Source: Diplocarpon mali (taxonomy: Eukaryota; Ascomycota; Leotiomycetes; Helotiales; Drepanopezizaceae). Taken from it: 64,000 nt of DNA. The DNA is taken from contig JAENRP010000042.1 in assembly GCA_024741835.1 (NCBI GenBank), forward strand, positions 94,953 through 158,952, read 5' to 3'. How positions within the stretch are numbered: position 1 is the first letter of the stretch; each line of letters begins with the position of its first letter. Positions 38,037 through 50,025 of this stretch are shown one piece after another. Made by a program: the position numbers and the translations under genes. Under the pieces are notes generated by a model. That model saw nothing but the letters and a program-made list of their open reading frames with translations. It made no database searches and was not told the DNA's origin.

Positions 38037-40361
38037 ATGGCGCCGAGCTTCGATCACCTGCCAGATCCCGAGGAGGAGGATTACGACGAGGATGAGGAGC
38101 TAGACTTTTCAGATCTGCGAGAGAGATTTGAGGTTCAGTTGGAACAAGGGCTAGATGCGTTCGTCGTCGTCGATGGGCTGCCGGAAGTTACAGAAGAGAC
38201 GAAGCCAAAGCTGATCAAATTCTTGAGAAGAAAATTGGAGCCCGTTGGCAAGGTTAAGGAGGAGTCGATTCACATGCCACTTTCTGGTGGGAAATCGGAA
38301 AGGTACCTACTTACTTTATGCCTGCATCTTTCTTATGCTGACGTCCTGTCAGATTCGCGTTTGTTGAGTATTCCACTCCCGCCGAAGCCGTCGCCGCATG
38401 CAAGCAACTCGATGGCGTCCCCCTAGACAAAAAACACATCCTAAGAGTGAACAAATTGACGGACATTGAGCGATTCGGCCGAGAGGGACGTATTGATGAG
38501 AACTACCACGAACCAAAAGTCGATGACTTCCAAGAGAAGGAGCACTTGCGGTCCTGGTTGGCAGATCCAAGTGGCCGTGGACGAGACCAGTTCGTAATGT
38601 ATAAAGATGATCGAGTTCAGGTTTTCTGGAATAATGAAAAGGATGCACCTGAGAGCATCGTCGATCGCCAACACTGGACCGAATCATTCGTTAAATGGTC
38701 TCCTCTCGGCACTTACCTCACATCCATGCATCAACAAGGTGTTCAACTCTGGGGCGGACCATCATGGATCAGACAGAAGCGTTTTCCTCATCCCTTCGTC
38801 AACTTAGTAGACTTCTCCCCTGGAGAGAAGTACATTACAACGTGGTCAAACCGTCCAATAAATATCGGCGAGGAAGGTCACCCAGCACTCTCAGTCGACG
38901 ATGATGGAAAGAACTATGTCATTTGGGACATCGAGACTGGCAAGCCCCTCCGTTCCTTCGCGAACCTTGATCTTCCCAGCAACTCTGTCGATGCAGACGG
39001 TCAGCCAGTAAAGCGCAAGGTAGTTTGGCCAGCATTCAAGTGGTCAGCTGATGACAAGTACGTTGCACGGCTGACCCAAGGTGCTTCTATCTCCGTCTAC
39101 GAATTGCCGCGTATGGGACTTTTAGACAAGACCTCAATCAAGATTGATGGAGTGATGGAATTCGACTGGGCCCCAGCCACACCGCATAGAGAGGGAGTCA
39201 AGACATACGAACAACTCTTCTGCTTCTGGACTCCGGAGATCGGCAGTAACCCGGCAAAGGTCGGTCTGATGAGCATCCCCTCCAAGGAAATCGTCCGAAC
39301 TCTCAACCTTTTCAGTGTTACTGATGCTAAGCTCCACTGGCAATCAAATGCCGATTACCTCTGCGTCAAGGTCGATAGACACTCGAAGTCAAAGAAATCC
39401 TTGGCGACCAGTTTGGAGATTTTCCGTGTACGAGAAAAGGGAGTACCCGTTGAAGTCGTCGATGCCATGAAGGATACTGTCATCAACTTTGCTTGGGAGC
39501 CGAAGGGCGATCGTTTCGTCATCATTACGACCGCTGAAGTAGTTGCACCCTCAGCTGTTCCCCCGAAAACCTCAGTTGCGTTTTACTGCCCAGAAAAGGT
39601 CAAGGGCGCAGGTGTCGGTAATTACAAGCACATTCGAACATACGACAAGAAGAACAGCAATGCAATCTACTGGTCGCCCAAGGGTCGTTTTGTTATCGTT
39701 GCAACGGTTCACTCGCAACAAAGCTTCGATATGGAATTCTACGACATGGACTTTGAGGGAGAGAAGCCAGAAAGTGATAAGGACTTGACCGCCAACCTGG
39801 CACTCATGAACACTGCTGATCATTACGGTGTCACCGATATCGACTGGGACCCAAGTGGCAGATTCGTCGCTACCAGCGCATCAATCTGGAAGCATGCTGT
39901 AAGTGCGCCCGCTACACTTCATCTGCTCATAGCTAATGAACGAACAGATGGAGAATGGTTACCACCTGTACGACTTCAAGGGCGAGCAACTCCGCGAAGA
40001 GCCTGTTGAGAAATTTAAGCAATGGCTCTGGCGCCCGCGTCCCGCCAGTCTCCTCACCAAAGAAGAGCAGAAGCAAATTCGCAAGAACCTCCGCGAGTAT
40101 AGCAAGGTCTTTGACCAAGAAGATCTCGATCGTTTCGCATCTGCTGATCTCGCTGTCGTGGAGCACAGACGTCGTCTTCTGAACGAGTGGTTGGCATGGA
40201 GAGAGTCTATCGAGGAGGAAGTTGCTTCTGAGCGTGAGGTTCGCGGACTACCTGCTGATCCTATTGAAGGTTTGATCCCTAGAACAGACGAAAGCGAGGA
40301 TCAGATCATCGAGGAAATTGTCGAGGAGATCGTTGAAGAGACAGAGGAGATCATGCCTTAG
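38037..40361 (+). CDS. prt1: Translation initiation factor eIF3 subunit b (Prt1)
   Basis: Three exons (38037-38302, 38353-39898, 39948-40361) give 741 aa. eIF3b is a scaffold of the eIF3 complex on the 40S subunit. An acidic N-terminus ([19 protein letters not shown]) leads to an RRM at about 38-125 with AFVVVDGLP and, across the first intron, [25 protein letters not shown]40/beta-propeller follows ([69 protein letters not shown]). The C-terminal helical tail [11 protein letters not shown], then [11 protein letters not shown], binds other eIF3 subunits in homologues. The protein ends in an acidic [10 protein letters not shown] repeat. Length fits fungal eIF3b. Assignment is firm. Confidence 0.96.
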
Positions 40362-40799
40362 AGAGGAGATGAGCGATGTTACTGTAACTTCTTCTTGCCA
40401 TGGCTTGCTATTCTCAATTCGAGGATCGGAGTCAGCCATTTTGCTGCTACTTCTTTTCATGCATAAACTTCTGCCAAGATATTGATGATTCAAATGCCGG
40501 CTGGATGAACTGAAGAATAGGTGCATGGATGATTTTAAAAGCAAAGCAATTATAAAACAGGAACATTTACAATGTTGAAATTTCATCTTTAAAGATCCTC
40601 GAGAGATATTTACCTCGACTCAAAAATCAAGTATTCCAAGCTCTCGGTTTTATGCTTCATGGTTACAGCTCGAGAAAGTATCCTGTTCTCTTCGCGCTTT
40701 TGAGTCACGTGTTGCAGTAAAAATTTTATTTTGGCCCCAGGTCTTCCTGTCAATCAACTTCATTCCCTCTGCCAAAGTTTGACTGTCGGAAAGGACGAG
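40362..40799. other. Spacer between eIF3b and the 6PGDH-like gene
   Basis: 3' UTR and promoter sequence, AT-rich around 40.5-40.7 kb; no gene seen. Confidence 0.6.
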
Positions 40800-42180
40800 A
40801 TGACACCCTTAGCGACAGTTGGCATCCTATCTTGTGGCGATATGGGGATTGGAGTGGCTAAAATATTACTTGCTCTTGGTTATCGAGTCGTGACAAATGT
40901 TGAATATCGAAGGTGGGAGGTTCTGAGTTCCCTGCTGTCTTTACTTTTGTCGTTTTTGCAGTGATTATCTGGAAGCATTGCTCATGTGGTTGCGAAATAT
41001 TCCGCCCAGTATAGGTAACCTTCTTAGAGTGAGGGGGGGTTTGAAGTCGATTGAGAGGCCGTAACTTCGTGTGTTCTTATGAGAGGAACATTTTTAAGGC
41101 TGATATCTTGTCCTTTCGATTCAATTTGTCCTTCTCATTGATTCCAGCGCAAGTCATCCTAGTGTTCCAGTACATAGTACGTGATTCTTGTTGTGTTCAG
41201 CGGAAGTGTGGCACTTCCATACTACATATTTACGAGGAAACTTCGAGTTCGACTAACACTTATAAGTGCCGATACACAAGCTCGTGTGGAAGCTGCATCA
41301 GTTGAGACTTTACCAAACCACTTATCTCTTGTCGAAGCCTCAGACTATGTCTTCTCCATCGTGCCTTCGCACGATGCCCTCGCAACCGCGAAACGAATCA
41401 CTAGTGCTTTCGCATCACTGAGATCCCCAAAACATCACCCCTCTACTTCTAGACCTCAACGCGATCTCGCCACATACAGCACAGAAAATAGCAAACCTGA
41501 TCTCCAATAACGCTCCTTCTTTTAACTTTGTCGACGGTGGTATTATCGGCCATCCTCCATCGCTAAGGTCCGTCTCCCTGGGCTCTGACCAGGCTCCATC
41601 AACAAATTTGAGCATTACACGGTCTGATCCTCACGCCTGGAACCGACCATCCATTCCGGTATCGGGACCAAAACCATTATCGGACTCCCCAATCTCCGGT
41701 CAAAATTTGCAAGAACTCCTCCGCATCAAGCACATCTCCACTGAGATCGGCCCAGCATCCGGTCTGAAAATGTGTTTGGCAACTACAACGAAAGGATTTA
41801 CTGCCCTCTGCATCCAAGCTTTTACCACAGCCTTCCAACTGGGCATCTTGGAGGAGTTCAAGACCGAGATGGTAGAACTTGTCCCCGAACTCTACAAATC
41901 TAGTGCAAACGTTGTGAACGTGCCCCCCAAAGCTTACCGGTGGGTCGAAGAGATGAAGGAGATTGGGAAAACACATGGTACAGTTGGAGGTTTTGAGTTT
42001 GAGGGACAGGACAGCAAAGGAGGAGTTTTTGATGCTATTGCTGAGATTTACAGGGTTGTTGCTGACGACACTGTGCTGGGGGAGGAGAAGACGGAGAGGA
42101 GAAAGAGGGGGAGAACGGTGGAAGATATTGCTTTGGCCGTCGGCGAAGGACTTACTACTAAGAAGAAAAAGGTTGAATGA
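40800..42180 (+). CDS. 6-phosphogluconate dehydrogenase-like NAD(P)-binding protein, with a one-base frame break
   Basis: Exon 1 is 40800-40912 (MTPLATVGILSCGDMGIGVAKIL, a Rossmann start). A 354-nt intron with CTAAC ten bases before its TATAAG acceptor leads to exon 2 at 41267, giving NVEYRSADTQARVEAAS. The second exon reads in one frame through VEASDYVFSIVPSHDALATAKRI to about 41430 and in the +1 frame from about 41434 (PLLLDLNAISPHTAQKI, then NFVDGGIIGHPPSL) to the stop at 42180. The C-terminal half has GPASGLKMC, TKGFTALCIQAFTTA and PPKAYRW, diagnostic of the fungal beta-hydroxyacid/6PGDH-like family with a DUF1932-type C-terminus. The break lies in a region with AAAA and CCCC runs. It may be a true one-base insertion, a sequencing error, or be bypassed by a weak 49-nt intron at 41404-41452, which would delete a conserved strand. 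Substrate unknown. Confidence 0.75.
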
Positions 42181-43362
42181 AATGTGCGTGAATTCTTGAA
42201 CTACCAGCTGCTCTGAAACTTGGGAGTTTCCTATGTCAATACTTTGATGGCCCTGAAGCTATTTGTTGCTTTCTTTAAAAATTATACCGAGAAGACAAGC
42301 GAAAGCCACTATGTACGTCGAACGCCCCCCAGTTGTTATTCTATCATCCACTGCTGCATTGAAGAAACTATACGAGTCCTCTTTTTTGTTAGAGCAGCGG
42401 GCAGGGTACATAATGTCTCCACTCCTGAGCATCAGAAAGCCAAACGATCATCTAATCTAGCAGCTGTTACTGCCAGTTTCCCCTGTGGTCGCCGTTTTGT
42501 TTACATTCTTCGAACTCCCAAGTGGCTTGCGAGATATCAAAAATGGGCTGCGGTGCTGACCAGGCCAGATTCTGTCTCGCGTGTTGAATTTCATTCGCCT
42601 TGGAATCTCCTGGTTCTTTGCAAACCAATATATTTCCCATCTCAGCAGAGAAGTACTCTACTTAGTTTGTGCCCTTAGCTGTTCTGTGCCTTAAATTCAA
42701 TTACCTTACTGAGGTTATGGTATAAGCAAGTAAGTAACGCAGACAAACACTTGAAGAAAACCAGACACACATCTGATGCTGCGGGAACCAGAAGCTAACT
42801 TTTAGTAAAGCGATTCATTTAAATAAGAGTAACACTGCTCCCCTGGGTTAGCAACGTCGCTGGGTAGTGACACTGAGCGCAGAGTTCCCACGTGTCCTGC
42901 GCACACCATTATGAAAGCAACTCTTAGAGCCGCCTAAATACTATCTTAACAAGAGTCTCCTCTAGCTTATTCTCATAAGTAGGGAAGCGATAGCCTGAAA
43001 TCTTCATTGAATAAAATTAATCTGCAAAAACCAATAGCCGGGGAGAATGTGACACTCTGGTTGACACTGGATCTACTTACCCCGCATTGTACCCCGCCAT
43101 GTAGCAACGCCTCCTACACCCTAATATTTGAGCTGTCACAGACCTCGGAACAATTCCACAGGTCTCGTAGATGATACCATAGCTAGCTGCGAATTGGTAA
43201 TCTCCCCGCTCTGGGCTTGGATAAGGCGGGGTGTTGGAGTATATGAAGCAGATGCCCGGATATTGTACTCCGCAGCGCACTCATTCATATCCAGTCTGAC
43301 CACCACATAGCCAGCCATCCACAAATAACGAGTGAATTATCTTGAGTCCTGGAAAAGAAAGC
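42181..43362. other. Intergenic spacer at the start of the gene-poor half
   Basis: No gene recognised. Composition becomes AT-richer, with only short, motif-free open frames. Confidence 0.55.
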
Positions 43363-45000
43363 ATGGCAGCCGTGACCACAGAAAAGACCTTCGATATTCC
43401 GAAGAAATACAAGGCTGTGGTGTACGATAAGCCCGGCACGATTTCCACCAAGATTGAGGAGCTCGATACGCCTGAGCCTGGCGCGGGAGATGTGCTCATA
43501 CGGCTGTGAGACGTGTAACATCCCATATGCGAGTTGCCTGGAGGCTGACAGCTCGGGTTTAGAACACACTCTGGTGTCTGTCATTCAGACATGGGGGTCA
43601 TGGAGAACTCATGGCGCGGACGTAAGGATCCAATCGTCATTTTCTCGAGGGAGATTCTGACATGAGAAGTGCCATATCCCACTCAAGCAGGACAGGTCGG
43701 AGGACATGAGGGCGTGGGTATTGTTCACAAGCTGGGCCCGGGATCTGAGAATGGACGAGTCAAGGTGGGAGATCGAGTTGGTATCAAGGTGTGCATTTGG
43801 TGCGAAGATTTTGAATACCGGCGCTGATTGTCGCGTAGTGGGTTGCTTATGCGTGTGGTGCTTGCCCGCCTTGTCTCGAGGGTAAAGACGGTGTCTGCTT
43901 CGTAAGTCGTCTTGTATCTCCATCGGTGCCTACCTGACAACAATGTTCGCGAGTAGAACCAGAAGATATCAGGATATTATTGTGAGTGATGTTGATTGCT
44001 AGTATATCGTATCCTCATGTCTGCAGATCCTGGGACGTTCCAGCAGTATGCACTTGCACCTGCCAACTATGTCACCCCGATCCCAGAAACCTTGTCATCC
44101 AGAGAGGCGGCCCCGATGCTCTGCGCAGGAGTCACAACGTAGGTTTTCGTCCGCTGAGCCTGCGAAGGCGAGGCCGCAGATGATGTCGCATGGGAAGTTG
44201 AATACAGGCGATGCTCACCTCTGCTTTCTGTTATAGGTATTCAGCCTTGCGCAAATCCGATGCGAAAAGCGGACAATGGGTAGTTATCGGTGAGTACGGA
44301 AAGTTTCTGTGTGAATCCGGACTGTAATTTGACTGACGTGTGGAAACCAGCCGGGGCTGGTGGTGGATTGTTGGTGACACCTTTCTCGCTTTCGACGCAT
44401 CTCGCTAACTCGACAGGGGGCATTTGGCTTGCCAGATCGGCTCTCGCGGAATGGCATTGCGAATTATTGGAATTGACCATGGCAGCAAGGAGAGTCTGGT
44501 GAAAGAGTGCGGGGCCGAGGTTTTCATCGATGTTACCAAATTTGATGATACGACCATGGCGGAAGAAGTCAAGAAAGTGACCGGTGGTAAGTTGACTGGA
44601 ATGACTGAGGACTTCCGCCACAATTCGATTGATTTCTGATCGTTAACTCGCCTCAGGGCTCGGGGCTTCCGCTGTTATTGTCTGTACGGCCTCGAACAAA
44701 GCCTATGCGCAGGCACTTGGCTTCATGAGATTTGGAGGTACCCTGGTTTGTGTGGGTATGCCAGAGGGCGACTCCGTCCCGATTGCCAAGGCATTCCCAG
44801 CCGCGATGGTTGCGATGGAGCACAACATTAAAGGAAGCGCTGTAGGAAACCAGCGAGATGCTCTTGAGGTCTTGGACATGGCGGCACGAGGCATAGTCAA
44901 GACTCGCTTGCGCACAGAAAGGATGGAGAAGTTGACCGAGGTCTTTCAGGAGATGTCGGAAGGTAAGATGCAAGGAAGAGTTGTCATTGACCTTCAATAG
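43363..45000 (+). CDS. Zinc-dependent alcohol dehydrogenase (medium-chain family), ten exons
   Basis: Ten exons: 43363-43505, 43563-43621, 43670-43788, 43839-43901, 43957-43981, 44027-44138, 44237-44289, 44351-44369, 44417-44586, 44657-45000, giving 368 aa. All phases agree. The protein is a class of fungal Zn-ADH that oxidises alcohols with NAD in the cytosol. The catalytic zinc ligand is the Cys in THSGVCHSD (about residue 53) with GHEGVG further on. The structural zinc cysteines fall at about 113, 116, 119 and 127, the standard 3-3-8 spacing (CGACPPCLEGKDGVC). The Rossmann motif GAGGGLG is completed across two introns. The seventh and eighth junctions use a 19-nt exon and a GTTGGT donor, chosen because only they restore GAGGGLGHLACQ. 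Nine introns in 1.6 kb is dense. The second alcohol dehydrogenase, at 48-49 kb, is broken. Confidence 0.92.
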
Positions 45001-46107
45001 ACGAGGGTTTGGGGATTGTGTTTCGTTCTGGCTCCCAGTGAGCTCGCAGAGATGGCAGATTGTACTCGACTGCAACATATAGGGAGAGCCACGAAATAGG
45101 ACGACTAGGGCTGAAGTGGCACGAAGAGACAATTGACAAAGCAGTAACCCGAGGATGATTTTGTAATTCTACATCTCCTGAAACTCCAGCGTGAGAACAG
45201 GCCAACTGCATAGAGCCACTGTGCCTTCCCTCCCCCCCTACCTTTGCCATGGATCTTGCCAATGGCCATGGATTCTGGAAGAATGTAACCTTGGTCTGTA
45301 AGAAAGCACAATCAAGAACTCTGCGAGTCCTCAGGTGGGGGTTGTTACGCGACAATCGCGACTGTCACTCGGAAAGGGTATATGTATACCTAGTGCTAAG
45401 CTGTCACTTGACGCAGGGATCCTGCTGTAAAGCCGCAGCGCAGGATGAGATTGCAGAAAAGCCGAGTTGGGAGGCAACTCGAAGCCGCTGCATCTTCCTA
45501 GGTGTGAAGTCTGCCGAATGATAGAGACAGGATGTGAATCTGCTCAGGATCCGAGATGGATTACCAGGCAGTACTCGAAGGCCCCATCAGTCAGCCATAC
45601 ACAAAGGTTCTAGAGCACCGCTGCGAGTCGTGGATGTGATACTTGTTCTGGTCTTGTTGTATTACCAAAAGCAGTCACTTTTTGAGAGAAAACTCTGGTT
45701 GGAAAAGGCTACCGCGTGGGGAATCGACGTCCAAGCAGCGTCTGGCATAAGCGAATGTCCACAAGCATAGCAGACGGGCTCGCCGGGCAGGGAACTGTGG
45801 ACCAACAGCAAAAAGATGTTCGCGATAGATGTCCGCGATGGATGCCCCTACTCGGCTGTGACACCTGCAATGAAGTGGTTCGGTTCGGTTTCTTACTGCT
45901 TACTTAAGATAGGAACGCCCTGGTCGAAAAGGTACTTCGGTACCTAGCGGGTTGTCAGCTCCGGGCACTCTCTCGCGAATCACGACCTCAATCTAGGGCC
46001 AAGACGCTGCCAGATGGGGGAGCCTTGCCAATATCACAAACAACAATTTCACAATCCCTAATTGCGGCGACGTCCATCCTAGCCCCCGAGGTTGTTCAAC
46101 CAAACCA
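45001..46107. other. Intergenic spacer downstream of the alcohol dehydrogenase
   Basis: No recognisable gene. Short frames occur on both strands without motifs. Confidence 0.5.
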
Positions 46108-47608
46108 ACTCCAACGATAATAATCACATCAAAGTCCTCTCTCACCCTTCTGGCCGGCCTTTTAGAGACCATCGGCCAGTTAACAAACCCTTTGCTAACA
46201 GCGGCAGGCTCAGCACGACGCCCAGAGAACACCTCTCGACGAATGCAAGCGTCGCGTGTCCACGTGATTGGTAATTCCGAGGGTAAAGACAACTCACAAG
46301 ATCCAATACAGCAGAAAAAGACAGAGGAAATGTCTGGCTCTGATGAAAGCTCTGACGAAGAGAAAGAGTAAGAGGACGAAGGCGACGAAACCGTAACCGA
46401 ACCCAAGATTTTGGCTCTCGATCATTGCCGTCAACATGGCGCTCATTATCCATTTCAAATTGCGTATGCCGACGTGTAAAGATCTAGTCTCCGAATCGGC
46501 ATTACTGGCTCCGGGCGACCAACATGCTTTTGCGATGAGCAAAGGAACTGTGAACACATAATGTGGTTGCTCGGTCCAGCTTTCCTCGGACTTGACTCCA
46601 GGCAGTCGGTGGCGGACAGGTAAATGCTACCCCCCATGAGCACATTACCCAGATGGGGTTGAGAAAATTTTGGGAGGAATTGGAGTGGGAGTTCAGGGAA
46701 GAAACAACTTCTCACAAGGAGACTTAATGGCAGCCCAAGAAAGCTTTTACGAGCTTAGAAGCTAGGCGACAGACAAAAGGGCTGAATAGGGAGAGAATAA
46801 TGATTTTCCGTGATATACTGGCCACGTTTTCGGATGTTGAGACAGAAAAATTCCGAGCGGATATCTTTGACCTCAGAGACGATGTTAACATGGAACCAAT
46901 TCTTGTCAGCAAAGACCTGGTAGCCACGGTTGTTAGAGTCCTGATGAAAGATGACAACTTCTTCCCTCCGTTCAAAAACCTCGTATCCCATGATATTCGC
47001 GCCATAGCTTACTTCAAAAAAAAAAAGGTGCGAAGGCTAGAAATACGCTCGACCGTTTGGAAAGATCTTGTGGGGTTGGTCGTGTCGCCGGTCATGATAA
47101 TATTGTCTGTAGTGCCCAGACACTCGCTGATACTGTCAGTGCCATCAGCATCCATGTCACCATTAGGCAACCTCTCAATCCAGCAGCTTAGAACGAGGCA
47201 GCCAAAGCTTTGATTTCTGCTGTCTCTGTCGTCTTTAGAGAGCGGAACCACGATACTTATCCGAACTCTCCCTGGCCTAGACGCCGTCCACCCGGCAAGC
47301 AGTCGATCGACCGGAACCTCTACTAGCGCCTTATTGGGTCCATTTCCAGATCCAACCCTTCTGATGGGAATTTCGTTATCCAAGCATTGCTAGACCTGCC
47401 AGAATCTCTGCAATTTTTTGAAGAGCTAGAGGTAATGTTGGACCTCTTGAGCACTTGCGGCTGAGGCCTGGCTTCGCAGGAATATCGAAACAAGCTTAGC
47501 AGACTCATCGGCCAGCTTAAAGGCGGATCCGACATGAGCTCCTCTTCGGAGAGAGATCAGCCGGCTCAATTGACAGAAACGCGAAGCGTATGGAGTGAGC
47601 TTTTATAG
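46108..47608 (+). pseudogene. Decayed SWIM-type zinc-finger-like protein gene
   Basis: A run of protein-like sequence on the plus strand is interrupted by stops at 46369, 46477, 46725, 47189 and 47324 and by at least two frame changes (around 46610-46650 and in the 11-A run at 47016-47026). Readable parts include an acidic SDESSDEEKE stretch, HYPFQIAYADV, then CFCDEQRNCEHIMWLL, which fits the SWIM pattern CxCx(n)CxH. Further on are RKFWEELEWEF, NRERIMIFRDILATFSDVET, a middle part (AQTLADTVSAISIHV) and a C-terminus (FVIQALLDLPESLQFFEELE, then EYRNKLSRLIGQLKGG) ending at 47608. A 48-nt intron at 47432-47479 is still recognisable. Three stops are TAA and two TAG, compatible with single transitions from Gln or Trp codons. 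I recall similar SWIM-containing proteins of unknown role in ascomycetes. The left boundary is approximate. Confidence 0.65.
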
Positions 47609-47951
47609 TGGCAATCGAAATAACCACCATTTAGTAATGTAGTTGGCCGTGAGGCTTTTTGAGATTGTGCTTTGAATTTTCTTGCCTTCACCTCGTTCCT
47701 GCCTTTTATCTCAGCACCGTGGTCTCTTTAAAGGAGTCATTATCACACACAATTCAACCTCCATTGATCTTCGTTTGATTTTCACAACTTGAGACTTGGT
47801 CCCACCTTTATCATATATCACAATAAACTCTCTCTTCAATCAGAGTCAATACCAACACACAAACAACAGTACACATTGTATAGTTTCTCTTTCAGCATAC
47901 TCATCCCAAATTGTAAAAGTGCTGTAAATACGATGTCCTTCCATGTCTCTC

Positions 47952-49084
47952 TCAGACCATTCGTAGCCCAGATATCATCTCATCCACGATCGCTTCATTG
48001 TTGATGATCATGGCAGGCTTCCCTTGCATCTTCCCTCAATGGGCCAGCTCGACAGCTTTTGGTACTTCTTTGATACTGCTAAATGCATTCGACTTCACCC
48101 TGCTATTGTGTTTCAATACAAATTCACGCATCTTTTGGCACTCCCCTCCTGTATATAATTGATATCAGTACAATCCTACCTGTTCTAAAGCCGAGTTATC
48201 ACCTGGTGAAACTTCCTTGGATCCTGATATCTCTAAAGATCAACTCTTCGAAAGGAACAGAAACCTTCATCAGCTGCGTAATCTGGACGAGCAGATCATG
48301 CATCTTTGTCACCGCTGCTCCAATAGCAACTGTATTGTCGTGCTCGCTCAAATTAAGCGTTGCATCATCCCCTCCACCTCTAGTAATGTTTTTACCTCTC
48401 CAACAACCTGACCCTTGCCTTTCCTCGCGTCGAATACCGCATCGGCACCGCAATCCTTCGCAAGCGCCAGTACCTTATTTCGAGCATTAATCGCAATGGC
48501 ATGTAACCCCAGAGCCTTGGCAAATTGCACCTTAAGATATCCCAGTCCACCACCAGCCCCAATGAGTACAAAATTCTATCCCTTCTCTAATCTAGCTGTT
48601 AACAGCCCATCCCAAGCCATAACACCGGCACAAGCCAATGGAGCTGCGGACTGGAAGCGCATATTGTCCGGCAGGAGACAGCACTCTCTCCCATCGAAAA
48701 CTTCCTACTCCGCCAAGCTAGCATCAACGGTGACACCCAGATAGCCTCCCACATTTTTGCAGCTACCCGGCTCCGGTTCCGTACAGTTCCCACACTCGCC
48801 ACAGCGATGATACGTCAATTTACAGAGCACCCCCGATCCCCAGGCTGAAACCCTTTGATTGCAGACCCGACCTTGACAACAGTTCCTGCTCCCTCGTGCG
48901 AGGCTACGCAGGGGTGCTTGGTGCTCATTATGCCGTCGGCTACCATTCCGTCTGTGTTGCAGATGACGGCTTTTTGAACTTTTGATTACTTGATTCAGTT
49001 TCCAGTGCAAATTTTATAAAGACACGGATGTAGACACCTCTCCTTCGTGCGCCGCGAGCACTTTTCTGGGATATCTGGGGCCAT
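47952..49084 (-). pseudogene. Broken zinc alcohol dehydrogenase gene
   Basis: Read on the minus strand, the segment starts with MAPDIPEKC, like the family N-terminus. It then loses the region before the catalytic site and continues with AVICNTDGMVADGIMSTKHP, ASHEGAGTVVKVGSAIKG, the structural-zinc segment CGECGNCTEPEPGSC, LACAGVMAWDGL, the cofactor loop GAGGGLG, FAKALGLHAIAINARNKVLA, VTKMHDLLVQI and VKSNAFSSIKEVPKAVELAH. Lesions include a frame change and stop after the GHEG-like region, a TAG replacing the Tyr in the usual AEY segment, a TAG where the family has EKGQ, and a TGA before GKMQGKP. It is from a different ADH subgroup than the intact gene at 43 kb, judging by the NTD in place of HSD near the catalytic site. 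No single reading frame or plausible splicing repairs all breaks. Confidence 0.85.
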
Positions 49085-50025
49085 TGCAGATTGCTTTGTA
49101 GCTAAAAGTTCTAACCGAGACGCAGTGAGCTGTGGAAGATAAAGGACAAGACGAAAACTGGAGTGATGCCTAAGATGTTGGTTATTTATACTATACTTTC
49201 TCTTTTCTAGAGATGTGGGGTAGATATCGCCCATAATGACGGGAAGTGACTTGACGTCAGGAGCTTGCCGTCACTGAAGGATATGATCTCAAGTGATCTT
49301 ACTGATATACCACAGTTGTAAACATAACATAAGTTTTCCGCGAAATTAGAGAAACATTTGTTTATGGAAACTGCATTCTACTCCTTACCCTGTCAAGGTA
49401 ACCTTAAAGCCCTCGCTGCAGAAAAAATGAGTATTGATCTCTTCTAATGGAGAAAAAGGCAATGCCAAATATTGGCTTGTTAATCCACGCTTACCACATT
49501 TTAACCAGTAAATATCGTGTTTGCAGTTGGTGATATGCTTAACGCAACCCCTAATATGGATAGTAAATTGACAGATATGTTATTTCTAACTTTTGTGAGA
49601 GTTGATATCTCTTGACTTCCTGTGCGAACTGTGGTGTTTCTTATTCATTTATTATGGCAATAATCACTACAGCAGTTACTAATACAAGAGAATGGATGTA
49701 TAGATAGCGTATGTAATATAAGAGTTCCCACTGATTAACTTTCACTGACTTGCCTTAGGCATTCTGCTTATGAACGCGTTGACACAGAAGAAAATGAGGC
49801 GACTGCGAATATGGTGGGGAAACTGAAACCCTGTATGTCACGGGTCTTGGCGTCTATCCTATTTGATCCCCAACCCATCCAGGTACGTATCCCCAACGTC
49901 GACAAAGTCTGGTCGTTGTTGATCTGGTTTAAGTTCTATTTTACTTCACAAGTGGTGTCGGAATAGAGGAACCCACTGCCATAGATTCTCCGATACACTA
50001 GAGAACGAAGAGGAAGGAAGGCAGT
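49085..50025. other. AT-rich spacer between the ADH relic and the phosphatase gene
   Basis: Markedly AT-rich from about 49.25 to 49.75 kb; no gene or repeat recognised. Confidence 0.55.

Noticed and set aside
47009..47535. Minus-strand frames of 70-125 codons at 47.0-47.5 kb
   Set aside because: The plus strand reads as one decayed protein with a conserved ending and an intron, so the minus frames are taken as shadows.
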